A stretch of DNA of 64,000 nucleotides from Pilatotrama ljubarskyi (taxonomy: Eukaryota; Basidiomycota; Agaricomycetes; Polyporales; Polyporaceae), in NCBI GenBank assembly GCA_022385805.1, contig MU277699.1:178092-242091 (forward strand), read 5' to 3'. Shown here piece after piece: positions 33,573 to 44,629 of this stretch; within the stretch, counting starts at the first letter, position 1, and each line of letters opens with the position of its first letter. The position numbers were made by a program, and so were the translations under genes. The notes below the pieces were generated by a model. The model was not told the origin of the DNA and did not search any database. It was given only the letters and a program-made list of their open reading frames with translations.

Positions 33573-34376
33573 GGTGGAAGACAACGACAGGTGGCTGAGG
33601 CCAGAGGAGTCACATAACAGCCCAAATCGCTGCGAGGAAAGGATGGCTTATATAGGAGCTCTCTCCGAGACCGAGGAATGTCGCCGTGTCTGTGAAGGGA
33701 GAAAGGAATGACGCACCTGTCGATGAGCTGCTGGACGCTGCTCGATCGGGGAGGATAGTTCCCTCATTTGGCGCAGAAGTTGCTTGCTGGACCTGGGCCT
33801 CGAGTTGTACATACATAGAACGTCGCTAGAAGCCGGCAAGCACCGCGCACAACTGGACTGGAAGCTCGAGCACGGCGACCTACAAGCTCAAAGCTTCAAA
33901 GCTTCAAGCCTGCCAGCGGGAGGGTAGCTGGCACGAGGCGGTACACTGCACGATTCAGCTAAACAGGGGGCATATATATGTTCTTAGTATGTGGAGAGGT
34001 AGAGAGAACCTGATGGTGCGCATAGACCGCTGCGTCGACGCGTGTGGGACGTACTGTACAGGCGCAAAACCGCGCACGACGCCTGAGCGAGCGCGTCGGC
34101 TTTTGGCCGCGATCACGTGAGAGCATATCACTGATCGTACAGTGACGGTCGGACGCGCTGCAGCAGCGCAAGGAAGCGCAAGGAAGTACTACTTTCATTT
34201 AGAGGCTATGATCTGCCAAAAGAAACGAATACGTGCATTATGCTGTGTCTGGAAGTATCAGGGATCCAGACGTCCAAGCGTCGCTATCCGGGCTCTCTCG
34301 CATACGATCACGCCAACGGTCGTGCGTTAGAGACACGATCATATACATGTTACGAACGCGTCTAGTAAGTCAATCG
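33573..34376. other. nitrate reductase upstream region
   Basis: About 800 bp between nitrate reductase and Gag-like gene 4. A short minus-strand frame (33610-33816) overlaps the presumed promoter and is probably not coding. Small AAGCTT-containing repeats occur at about 33888-33905. Confidence 0.45.
33648..33654 (-). promoter_or_regulatory. candidate TATA box of nitrate reductase
   Basis: CTATATAAG on the minus strand about 75 bp before the ATG at 33572. Confidence 0.5.
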
Positions 34377-34859
34377 CTAGTACCTACGACTGGTCACCCT
34401 CACTTCCGCAACAGTAAGCGTATGCAGCCACAGGAGCGCCACAACCAGGACCAGCAACCCCTTCTCCAACCCCGTCAGCGGTCGCACCCATCCGAACAGC
34501 ACCTCCCAGCAACGCCTCTTCTTCGTGTGCATCTGCACGAGCTGCTTCCAAACGACATTGGCATGCGTGTTTTTGCCTGCCGGGATGCCGTACCGGGGGA
34601 AGTCTTTGATGTTGAGCGTGATGACCGCTTTACAAAGCTCGTCCTTGCGCTGCCACTCGTCCCGCTCGTCCATCTCCTCCTGGGAGATAGGGCAACCACG
34701 TAGAGGCTGGGGCCACATTTGCTGATGGTTGAGGTTGTCGCCGACACCGTGCAAACTGGATATGGTTTCGATGGCGTGCCGGAACTCCGCCCAATTGGTC
34801 GGACCTAGCCGAAGGTGAGGCGGGAGGAACAGCGCGGGGATGTCGACGGTCTGGTTCAT
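34377..34859 (-). CDS. Gag-like protein 4, tail-anchored
   Basis: A single exon of 160 codons from an ATG at 34859. Shared elements: ALFLPPHLRLGPTNWAEFRH, ETISSLHGVGDNLN, EWQRKDELCKAVITLNIKDF, and HANVVWKQLVQMH. The C-terminus carries a hydrophobic helix (LEKGLLVLVVALLWLHTLTV, about residues 128-147) with about a dozen residues after it, so it should be tail-anchored with the Gag-like domain in the cytosol. It is transcribed in the same direction as proteins 3 and 5. The N-terminus is the shortest of the family, with the shared domain starting at about residue 9. Confidence 0.78.
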   Translation of the reverse strand: MNQTVDIPALFLPPHLRLGPTNWAEFRHAIETISSLHGVGDNLNHQQMWPQPLRGCPISQEEMDERDEWQRKDELCKAVITLNIKDFPRYGIPAGKNTHANVVWKQLVQMHTKKRRCWEVLFGWVRPLTGLEKGLLVLVVALLWLHTLTVAEVRVTSRRY

Positions 34860-35113
34860 GGCGCGGGTCTGCTAAGCGCAGTGACGGTCAGACACTTGTG
34901 GAGGGTGGAAGCATACATGGGGACTTACAGCTTGTAGCGTGTGGCAAGAGGAGACGGGAGGAATGCCTGTCCCGAACGCATCACGCCAGGTATTTCTAGG
35001 GCCGCAAGTGTACAAAGGCCCTTGGTCGACTATTCGACGCGGTACTTAGCTCGGTCCTGACCCTGAAGCAAAGATACATTGGTCGCATCCTACGCGCGCG
35101 TCCGAGCTTCCTG
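34860..35113. other. spacer between Gag-like genes 4 and 5
   Basis: Upstream region of gene 4; no other feature seen. Confidence 0.4.
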
Positions 35114-35723
35114 TTACGCGTTCGAATACCGAATCGCAGAGCATACCCCTACAACAAAAGCCACAAAGACCCAACCTGCCATCCCGAGGACCATCGGCTT
35201 GATCACCTCCTCCCGCAGCCGCCGCTTCCTCTCCGCCCAGACATCGCGCTTCTCGTGCAGCGCCACGAGAGATTCCCAGTAGTCCGCCGCGAACACGTAC
35301 TCCGGCAGAGCCAGTCGCCCGATGTCGCAGATATTGAGCTTGATCAACGCCATACAAAGCTCGTCCTCCTTCATCCATGCTTCGAACGCCGAGTGGTACG
35401 GCCGCCGCAGATGGTGCTTCACGCCCTTCAACGCGCAGACCCTTACGATAGCGTTCTTGTAGTCCGCCCACGACGAGCGGTCACGGAGGCGTAGGTGGTC
35501 GGGGAGGAGGACTTCGTAAAGCGGGACGGCGAGGTAACGCGCGAGCACCGAAGCGATGTCCTCCTCGCTTGAAGGCGGTGGCGAAGGCTCGATTGCGCGG
35601 ATGTGAATGACCCCATCCTCCTCTGCATCTGGCTCCGGGAGAGCAACAGATCCGGCGCGGGACGCGTACGAGACGACGCTAACGTTCGAACCATTTCCGG
35701 GGTCTGTTGGCGGTACCTCTCGC
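35114..35723 (-). CDS. Gag-like protein 5, tail-anchored (5' exon unresolved)
   Basis: The coding frame runs from a splice acceptor (TGTAG at about 35724) to a stop at 35114. There is no in-frame ATG before the conserved domain, so at least one short upstream exon is missing from this model; I could not place it. The N-terminal region is acidic and Pro/Ser-rich (EPSPPPSSEEDIASVLARYL). Shared domain: EVLLPDHLRLRDRSSWADYK, RVCALKGVKHHLRR, AWMKEDELCMALIKLNICDI, and AADYWESLVALHEKR. A basic helix then leads into a C-terminal hydrophobic segment (PMVLGMAGWVFVAFVVGVC) with about seven residues after it. It is the only member that appears to have an intron, and it has an N-terminal extension the others lack. 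Confidence 0.72.
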
Positions 35724-36987
35724 CTACAACATACCAGGCCGTGTGTGAGCAATCATCACAGCGCAAGGGATTCAAGTTGCACGGGATCGTACGAACCACT
35801 CAATGGCTCGCGCTCCTTCTCGACAGCGTTGTTGCTCACTCGGGGCCGGGGAACTGGGCTGCGGGGTCCCGGCGCGCGACCTTGGCCCAACGCTGAAGCT
35901 CGCAGGGCGAAGCCGACCTACAGGGTGCTGAGAATTCAGCCAGTAAGACGACATGGATGTAGACCGAGGGTCTAGAGGACAAAGGGCGCGAGTCCTTTGT
36001 AGTCGCGCGCGAGAGAGAGATATGTCCCCGGCCCGTAATATCCAGCTCCTCGTGCCCTACGCGTGCGGCCGACATCATCCGCCACTGCATGGCACGCTAG
36101 AAAGTGCTCCTTGGAATACTCCATGCTTCCGAGTCTGGTGTTCTTCCACAGTGAGGGTCGTATGAGGTACGCCCACTCGAAGGGATTGAGAATGGAAGGC
36201 AGAGCGTACCTTCGTGCTTGCAGCTCGACGTACTAGCACGGTCCGCTGCAGAGGCTAAACGTGAACCAGAATTGCCCTCAAGATGCCGTCCAGGCTCAAG
36301 GTCGGCGTGGCAATCGGAACGCCGAACATAACCTGAACTGTTCTTATGCCGAAGAGGAGTCAGAGAGACGGGCCAAGAACGATCGTCACGATTGATTCCG
36401 AAGGCAGGATGAGTGGCACCGGGTTCGTCCGCACCTGGAAGACTTCCTGGGTCGTAAATCAACGTAGTTCTCATGAATCAGGGATTATATGTACGACCGA
36501 GTCATGATGGGTTGGACTGTCTCAGGGCGACTCCATGGCGACTTGTACACAAGTACTGCAGCAGGATCGTGGCGGCCCAGGAAACATAGACGCCCGAGGA
36601 GACGCCACAAAGTTGATCAACAAGCGCTCACTCAGACCGTCTGGTCTCGACTGCCACCAACGTTCTCCTGGTTTTCCGGTCGGAGCAGAGCCACAGTCGG
36701 GGCAGTAGCTTTTGTTGCGATCTGAGGCTTGGAGAACTCATCTGTAGAACCTAGCTCGATGAGGGCTCTCAATGCGCATATTCCATCTTCGCCCAAGCGT
36801 CCCAGTACTACTGGCGAACAATTGCCTTCTACCACGTGCTGAACAATTTAGCCACACCCATCAATTGTGATGCTGGCGATTCCGGCCATTGTCTGCGCAT
36901 GTTTAAAAGGCTGAGGACTTCCCCGGGCGCCAGCTCGCAGTTCAGGCCTCTCATCGCCCCCACCTTCGAAAACTCGCCAGAATCTGA
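35724..36987. other. intergenic; may hide the first exon of Gag-like gene 5
   Basis: About 1.26 kb. A minus-strand frame at 35772-35954 might hold the missing exon of gene 5, but no donor in the right phase was found. Nothing else recognised. Confidence 0.4.
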
Positions 36988-39075
36988 ATGTCAACGATGT
37001 CGGGTCCCCGGTTTCGAGCTCAGGCTCTCCCTACGGACCGTTCTCTTCTCGGTTTGGCGGAGGAGCTACAAGTGCTCATCCTGCTCGAGCTGGATGCGGC
37101 CGATATCCTCGTCTGTACCAAGGTATTCACCCGCGCTGCACTCTCCATCATCCTCATGACAGCGACTGACTTAACTCGAAAGCAGGTCTGCCATGCGCTG
37201 GCCGACGTTGTCCAACGCACACCAGCCGTACAGTACAAGCTGGAGCTTGGGCTTGCGGGGATGATCGATGGTCCTCCTGGGGAAACGCCCGTGGGCAAGC
37301 GCCTGGAGCAGTTGCGCGCGTACCAGCGCACCTGGTGCGAAAACGATATCCCAGTCACGATTGCCACCATACCCCGCGACGCTGGAAGGTGCTACACCGA
37401 GCTTCTGAGGCCGGCGTCCGCCTTCTCTGGCATTACGGAGGAAGCGAGGGACATCGACTACCGCGATCATTTGCCAGACCCAGAGCAAGACATCCATTGG
37501 CCCGCTGTGGATCATGAACAGGACCTCGTTGTCGCGTCACAACTGGAACTCGGCGAGTGAGTACTGACAGGGGTCCTCACTGACGAGAGGACGATGCTGA
37601 TGCTGTTTATACCAGAATACCGCATCTGTTCTTCTTGTCGATATCCCAGAATGGCGCGTTCCATCCTCTTGCAGCTCAGCCGCACATCCAAGCACAAGCG
37701 GAACTCGGGATCTCCATTGATCCCGAGGAGAGGATTGAGATCTGCGGCGACTTGGTCGCGTGGACCATAGCCACTGACAGCACGGATGTCACGGTGTACA
37801 ACTGGAAGACCGGCGACATCGTCTGGGCCACCGGTGAATGGGTACGTGCTACTCGCATCCTACCGAGGTCCAGGCTGTAACCTTGAATGACAGCATGACG
37901 ACAACCCGTTCTTCTACATGCGCTGCCACATCCTGGACTCGACGCATGTCCTCGTTGTCGAGAACGGTAACCTTCACATTCACAAGGTAGACCCGAAGAC
38001 GCCCATGGTGCAAGACTCATCGTACACGGACTCCGTGTGCACTCTCAAGCTCCCCGCGCTGTCGGGGAACAAGAACACGCACGCCGTGAAAAGCTATATG
38101 CAGCGTCCGCCCACATACCCCGGTTGCAAACCCCTGTTCCAGCGCGACCCGGCACATACGCTGCTCGCCTTGCGCTACTCGGCCTGCGATAATCCGATGG
38201 GCCACAGTCGCACTGATTGCAAGTCCTTCCTCGCGCTCATCCCTCTTGCCACCATATCCGTTCAGCTGCAACGCATGTATGACGCCTCTTGGTCCGGACA
38301 ACAGAGTGGAGTCGGAAACGGAGCAACCTCTGGCACCGTCGTGCAATGGGAGGACTGGAGCATGCTCGGGGCCCGGGTCATCGAGCTCAAGCACCCGCAT
38401 GGTTTCGACATCTCCGTGCTTGGCTCGCAATGCATGATGGTGCGCCGGGATCAGTATGGTCCAAAGCCGGAAAAGGAGATCTACCTGATCGACGCCCATC
38501 CTCTTGCGAACCATGCACCGCACGCGAAGCTCAACCTTGGAGCGCTCCCCTTCACATTCAGCGACTGCATCACCGAACCAGCCTGGTTCGTGAACCCCGT
38601 GCGCAGTACCTTGCCGTATCGTATTGCGCGCAAGGACTACGTCACGCAGTCGGAACCGGGCATTTACCGGATGATTGGCCCGTCACGCATATCGCACGAC
38701 GGGCTCCTCGTATTCTGCTACCAGACGGTGAGCGTACCACCACATGCTTCCTTCCCATCTGTCAACGCTGATAGCGCGCTTGTTAGTAGTAGCCGAAGTA
38801 GAAGTTTATCCCGGGTGCAAGGGTCACTTACTGTATATCCCGAAGACCGCCAGCTCCTTCTATCCTGGTATGCTGGGGCAGTGTTCGTGAACGCCCTGTA
38901 CAGCGTAGTCAACGGGCCGTTGCTTCGAATGTCGATTTGACAGCATGTGCACTGCTTCTGGCTCGCGTGGCTTAATTCGACGCAGGGTGCAATGAAAGTC
39001 ACTACTGAGCTGAAACCGGACCTCGGTTGCTTTTCCAACGGCATTTTCTGCGTTGTCCCGACAGGCACAGCATGA
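36988..39075 (+). CDS. F-box protein of an agaricomycete-type family
   Basis: Five exons, 36988-37122, 37186-37556, 37616-37841, 37894-38727 and 38986-39075, give 551 codons. The start is at 36988 or nine bases later (MSTMSGPRF). A F-box-like helical region near residues 18-45 (LAEELQVLILLELDAADILV) precedes a long C-terminal region with propeller-like repeats (DLVAWTIATDSTDVTVYNW, TGDIVWATGEW, DSTHVLVVENGNLHIHKV). Such proteins are substrate receptors of SCF ubiquitin ligases and are strongly expanded in mushrooms; the substrate is unknown. The last intron as drawn (38728-38985, 258 nt) is much longer than the rest, so one small exon may be missing there. Confidence 0.75.
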
Positions 39076-39601
39076 TCGCCGACCACTCAGAGACTCCCAG
39101 GCACCGTCGCGACGAGCTCGACGAGGTGCGCTGCAGCAGCTGTTCGTAGTTAGGCTGACTCAAGCACGCAGGCGTACATAGCAACCAAAATTAAGAGTAC
39201 AAGGTCTCCAGGGTCGTCGTCACATACTGTCCCGCAACGGAGCACGTCGTCCTCGCACACATGGCTATGCGAATGCTTCTTGCTGACTATGTACGCCGTC
39301 TTGCGCACGTTTACCTCGCGTGCCAGGTTACGCACGGGCGCCTCCAACGATGCCAAGACGACAGCCGGATGGCGCCCGCCGAGCAGCTCTGTATCTGTTC
39401 AGTTCGTCCTTTGCAAGAACGAACAGCCAGCGAGTATAAAGTGCACCTCCCAAATGGCGTCAAGTCAGTTACCGGCCGTTCATTCCTTTGCCCCATCGTT
39501 TCTTGAGAGCTGCGCTCACTCCTTCGTCTACTTCAACTTCACTTTCTGTCTCAGCGTCCTTAGTAGACCGTTTCACGCCGTCGCCCTCACTTTAGATCAA
39601 C
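39076..39601 (+). promoter_or_regulatory. promoter region of the secreted beta-propeller gene
   Basis: TATAAA at 39435-39440 is a good TATA box 160 bp before the ATG at 39602, followed by a pyrimidine-rich leader. Nothing else recognised in this 526-bp interval. Confidence 0.55.
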
Positions 39602-41297
39602 ATGCAGCTCGCTATTGCGCTTATTGCTTCCATGCTCGCGGCGGCGAACTTGGCGTCCGCGGTGCCTCTGAAGCGTCATGATACCAAGATGATGACGTCC
39701 GCCACGAAGGGCAATGCCGCTGGCGCCGTGTACTGTAAGCTAACCTCTTCGCCGTATTGGTGAATTTGCATGCTGATTGTTCCGTTAGTCATCACGAACG
39801 AGGCCGACGAGAACAGGATTATCGCCGCCAGCATCAACTCGGATGGCACTTTGGTACGTCTACGACTTCATAGGTCATCTTGCAGTCGTGCTCAAATGTA
39901 TGCAGACACTAGACAGAGCTGTCGCGACTCGCGGTATTGGCTCTCATGGTCTCACAGACCCGTTGGGGCCAGACGCCTTGTTTTCTCAAGTGAGCAACCT
40001 CTGGCGAAAACGTAAGCTATGTACTGACGCCAATTGGCAGGGTGCTATCAAGGCGTCGGCGAAGGGCCAGGTGCTTGCAACTGTCAATGTAAGTGCCACC
40101 TTTCGCTACATTGGCGAGGCTGGAGGCTGAGTACTGATAATTTCTTGCAGGCCGGTTCCAACACGGTCTCCCTCTTCTCCATCGATCCCAACTCGCCCAC
40201 CAACATCAACCGCATCGGCGAGCCGGTGTCTTCCCAGGGCGAATTCCCGATGTCGCTCGCGTTCAACAGCGACGGTAGCCGCCTGTGCGTCCTGAACGGC
40301 GGCACTACTAATGGTGTCAAGTACGTACGCTGTCCAGTATAGACCCGTGCGTAGCACTTACCTGTCTGCCGCTTAGCTGCTACGCGGTCGACAAGAACGC
40401 CGGCCTGAAGGCGCTCCCGAACACCCTGCGCTCACTCGGGCTGAACCAGACTACCCCTGCGTCCGGACCGCCCGGATCTGCCAGCCACCTCGTGTTCAGC
40501 GAGGACGGCAAGCAGCTCATGGCCTCCGTCAAGGGCGTGCCCCCGACGCCCGGCATAATCGCGGTCTGGGACGTCGCGGACGACGGCTCGCTCTCCGCAG
40601 ACTTCAACGCCGTGTCCCCGCCTTCAGGCGGGCTCCTTCCCTTCTCGATGACGGTCATCCCGGGCAAGAACGCGGTGCTCACCACGGACCCCGGCGTCGG
40701 CTTTGACGTGGTCGACTTCACCAGCGGGAACGCGAGCTCAGCGGTGAAGATCGACGGGCAGAACGCGACCTGCTGGTCGAGCTTCAGCCAGAAGACGGGC
40801 AACTTCTACCTGACGGACATCGGCACGGCTATCGTGACGGAGGTGAACGTCGACGACAACCTGAAGGCCTCGATCGTAAAGGTAAGTCTCATTTTACTCG
40901 CTTCTTCAGAGTCTATCGCTGACCGTGACTTTTTACCGACTAGCAATACCCTCAGACAGCGGGTGCCGCCACGATCGACAACGACATCGCCACCGTCAAC
41001 GGCAAGGAGTACGTGCAGCATATACAAAAAGCCTGCACGCCTGGCGACTCACGCTTTTCTCTTAGCTTCATGTACGTGTTGGCTCCCGGCGCACAGACCA
41101 TCGAGGTCCTCTCTCTTGATGCGCCTGGAGATGCCAAACACGTCCAGTCCCTAGACCTTGCTGGTCCTACCAAGGCCGCTGGGGTGATCATCAGTACGTC
41201 CAATACGCACCGGAGCATCCAACTCGTACGGGTCTTGACTGTCCTATTTTCAGGCACTAACAACCTCCAGGGCATGACGTCCTTTATTCGCCAGTAG
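39602..41297 (+). CDS. secreted lactonase-like seven-bladed beta-propeller protein
   Basis: Nine exons (39602-39734, 39789-39853, 39906-39989, 40041-40088, 40151-40320, 40377-40881, 40944-41008, 41066-41193, 41254-41297) give 413 codons. A signal peptide (MQLAIALIASMLAAANLASA) is followed by repeating propeller blades, for example AGSNTVSLFSIDPNSP, FPMSLAFNSDGSRLCVLNGG, HLVFSEDGKQLMASVKG and FMYVLAPGAQTIEVLSLD. This is the layout of the lactonase / 3-carboxy-cis,cis-muconate cyclase-like family common as secreted proteins in white-rot fungi. Catalytic activity is not proven for this branch, so I do not assign a substrate. Many short exons are in phase. Confidence 0.82.
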
Positions 41298-41713
41298 ACT
41301 GTTCCAAGCGTCTCTGGCTGCATGGCATAGAAGTCGGCTGTCGCCCGGATTGGTGGCAGGGTGCCTTTTAGCCTGATGTCTTTACCTTCCATGTTCTTGC
41401 TGGCCTAGAATGTACCACATTCGTTTGAATTTGCGGGTGCCATCATCTTGCAAGGCGGGATAGGCATGCAGCGCTTCCGTTGCTACGAAGAACGCCGGTG
41501 TTGGTCGAAGCCGCTTGTGTCTCTGGCAAAAACGACGGGCCCGCGGTTGGAGTCGTCATGTCTGCAGAGCTACTTCGCTCTCGTTGAACCGCCCGACACC
41601 TCAAGAGATCTCCTTCCTATCATAAACTCTTACAGGACACGAATCATCTACCACGCCGAACCTCCCCTCGAATATATTACACGGAACTACGGCAGCGCAC
41701 CTCTCTGCATCCC
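41298..41713. other. convergent 3' interval
   Basis: 416 bp between stop codons of the propeller gene and the phosphatase. No other feature seen. Confidence 0.5.
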
Positions 41714-44177
41714 TCATGCTATGCCCTCATACGGCGTTGGCGCACCATGCCCAGCAAGGACCATGTCGTCCACGATCTCGTCATGCTCCGTGCGTTTGTA
41801 AGTCCGAATCGTCTCGCCGTAGTCCGAGATGTCGTATATGCGGAACCGCCGGTCGAAGCCGATCTTGCCGTAGCCTGAATACGAGCTGCAAGACGACAAC
41901 GCATAAGCATCACGGTAGTCAGGGTGAAGAACATAATTACAACTCACCCTCCACCTCCGAAACAGAGCCATACGCCTTTGACGCGCCTGCAGTTCTCTGT
42001 GACTACGCCGGAACGGTCAGTTCAAGCACGAATCTCAGTAGACGCAGAGTCTTACTGTGGCAGTGTCCATTTGCAACGACCTTGACCTCAGTCGCATGCC
42101 CTCCTGCGCGGTGGTCGCTTTCGAGCGCCTGCAGCAAACCTTTGTGGAAGAAGCCATCCTGTCGCTTCGCAGCGCCCGGCTCCTCCATGTCGTGCAGGCC
42201 AACGTCCAGAGGCCGACCTGTGACAGGATCGACGTCGGCCGCAGAGTAGCTCTCCGCCCTGCATGACCGGCGATCAGAATAACGGAGAACGATGACAGCG
42301 AAGGGAAAAGAACACACAAAGGTATGTGGAAGAACATCAGCGCGTTGGGTTTCGCGAGACGTCGTGCGCCCGGGACAACCTGGTCGGTAGCTTGTCGTTC
42401 CCAGATGCCACCTATGTCCTTAGCGCCATCGGGAATGAAGGGGCGCTCGATAGCATCGATCGAGGCTATCAAATGGCTCAGTGAACAGAGCGTAGGCGGC
42501 GGGGGGGGGGCAAGTGGACGTACCAGATTCCTGCAGGAACCAGTCAATCTGGTTCTGCCGGATATAGTCGTACTCTGTTGGGTAGAAGAAGCCGAACCAC
42601 TCCATCCCACCACTGTAGTAAGATCCGGAATCGAGGAAGTAGAGGGTGAGGAGATGTGTCATCGAGCTGCGCACAAAGTCAGCCTCGTACACGCCAGGAA
42701 TGTATGCTAGTAATAGACTCACGGATCTGCACTCTTCACTTTCAGGACGTAGTTCCCGACTCCGTGGATGTCCTTTGGACCGGCCTCGACTAGACTGTAC
42801 GGGAGCCCCTTCATATACTTGATCTGCGTCTCCCTGCTCCAGCCGTCCTCGTCATCGTGGTTGCCAAAGACGGCGGCCCAGGGTATCCCGCGCTGGGTGA
42901 CGGCCTTCGCGAACTTCGCGAGGACAGACTTCGAGTCCCAAGATGAGCCTTGACCATTGAGTTGGTCGCCAGTGAAGACGATGAGGTCTGGTTTCTCCGC
43001 ATCCAGCATACGGCCAAGCAATGTCGACGTCAGGTTGTCGGACGCAGTGCACGGGTCGATGTCCGTGTCTCGGCATGCCCCGACGCTTACAGAATAGTGG
43101 AGGTCGGCAACTTGCATAATCTTGAACTTTCCCTCGCGGGAGAAGTGCAGCGGTGGTGCGCGGGGAGGAGCTAGTTGGGACGTCAGCCGAAATGCACCAA
43201 CGCATTCGATGGATGAACTCACGCTTGACGCCTTTACGATACGTCAACCAGACTGGCTCTTTGAGACCTTGACCGTCGAAGGTTGCGCGGTCAACCTTCT
43301 CGAATCCGTACCAAGGGTCGTCAGATCCGAAAAGCACGTCAATTTCGGTGACAATATCGTTCCGACGCTCTGCATCAGTCATGTCGCGCCACGTCCTGTC
43401 GGCCTTGTACCAAAGGTAGCGCTTCTCCCCGCTCGGGTTGATAGGATGAGCGACCTTCTGCCACGCGCTGCTGAACGGGGAGGGTGTCTCCTTGTCGGGG
43501 AGGATCCGAAGTTCGGTGACGAGAGGTATATCATGTCTCCGCGTTCGGCGGTAGAACACGTTCTGTGCATTGTCAGGACCGCACACAGACGTGAAGGAGG
43601 TATATAACAGACTCACCAAACTCTTAATGCTTAGCTGCTCCTTCAGGTTCCGCTCAACGCGCACCCACTTTCCCTTGAACGCGTCCTCCTGTTTCGTCGT
43701 CGGGGGATAGCAGAGATCCGACGCAATGGACGGCACAAACCAAGGGTCAACAACACATTCCGTAATGTGGATCTCGGAAACTACTCAGGTCTCGGTGTTG
43801 TGTCCATACGGAGGGTATTCGGTGTACTCACGTCCCGTATCGTGTTGCATCAAAGGGTCCCAGACATCAAGGGGTAGACTAGCCGTGTCTACCGTGTCCG
43901 ACCCAGTCGTGACGTTCCACCAATCTACATCTCCTGGGATGATGCTGCTATGACCGGAGGATCCGGAGTCAAGGACTTCCGATGACCCTTGACTCGCATA
44001 GTCGGAAACGACCTCCCAAGACTGCCAACCAAGGCGCTGTAGGCTTCCAGGGCCAGGAGTGGGTTGGTACAGCACGAAAATGAATGTAAGCAGACAAGAG
44101 AAGGCGATCACAGAGGCAGTCGGCACGAAGATGGAGCGAATGAAGCGTGCCAGGCGGAACAGTGAGAACTTTGCCAT
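41714..44177 (-). CDS. metallophosphatase, DCR2-like
   Basis: Multi-exon gene from an ATG at 44177 to a TGA at 41714-41716. The N-terminus (MAKFSLFRLARFIRSIF, then VIAFSCLLTFIFVLY) is a signal anchor. The calcineurin-like phosphoesterase domain has its metal-binding motifs in order: MQVADLHYS, FTGDQLNGQG, WAAVFGNHDDEDGW, and at the C-terminal side ANGHCH. The layout matches yeast Dcr2, a phosphatase that dephosphorylates Sic1 and Ire1; transfer of those substrates to this protein is inference. The end is YEGIA. Not every intron was delimited; a conserved segment EYDYIRQNQIDWFLQESG lies between the second and third motif regions. It is convergent with the propeller gene. Confidence 0.85.
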
Positions 44178-44629
44178 CGTTCAGCAACACGCATGAGAGC
44201 GTCCGCGTCGCTCTTTGCACTGTCAGTGTCTTAGGCGCGGTGGTGGTGGTAGGAGGTACAGAGCAGTGAGGAAGCAAGCTGCCAGGCTGCTTGTCGCCAC
44301 CGTGCGTGCCACGGCCCGGGAACGCGCTATTATTGCTAGCAACCCTAACCACACATCCCCGATGCACGCGTGCCATCGAACGCGAATGCCGATGGCATAA
44401 CATGCTCTCATAGACTGCAGGATATGCAATAGCTATAACAATGGTAGTTGCTATGAGTAAGACGGGGGTCAGAGGACATTTGTTCCACGCAACAGAGATG
44501 ATCGCGAGCGTGGCAGTCGACGCGCAGAGAGTAGGACCGGTAGTACTCAAAGGAGCAATCGGAGCGAGTCCCAAAAGTCCATAGCAAATGTGTTGTGAAG
44601 GACCTAACCAGTAAGAAGGAAACAATATC
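44178..44629. other. interval between coiled-coil gene 3' end and phosphatase 5' end
   Basis: 452 bp, promoter of the phosphatase and 3' region of the upstream gene. No other feature seen. Confidence 0.45.

Noticed and set aside
33610..33816. Short minus-strand frame just upstream of nitrate reductase
   Set aside because: It covers the TATA box and presumed leader of nitrate reductase and has no recognisable features.
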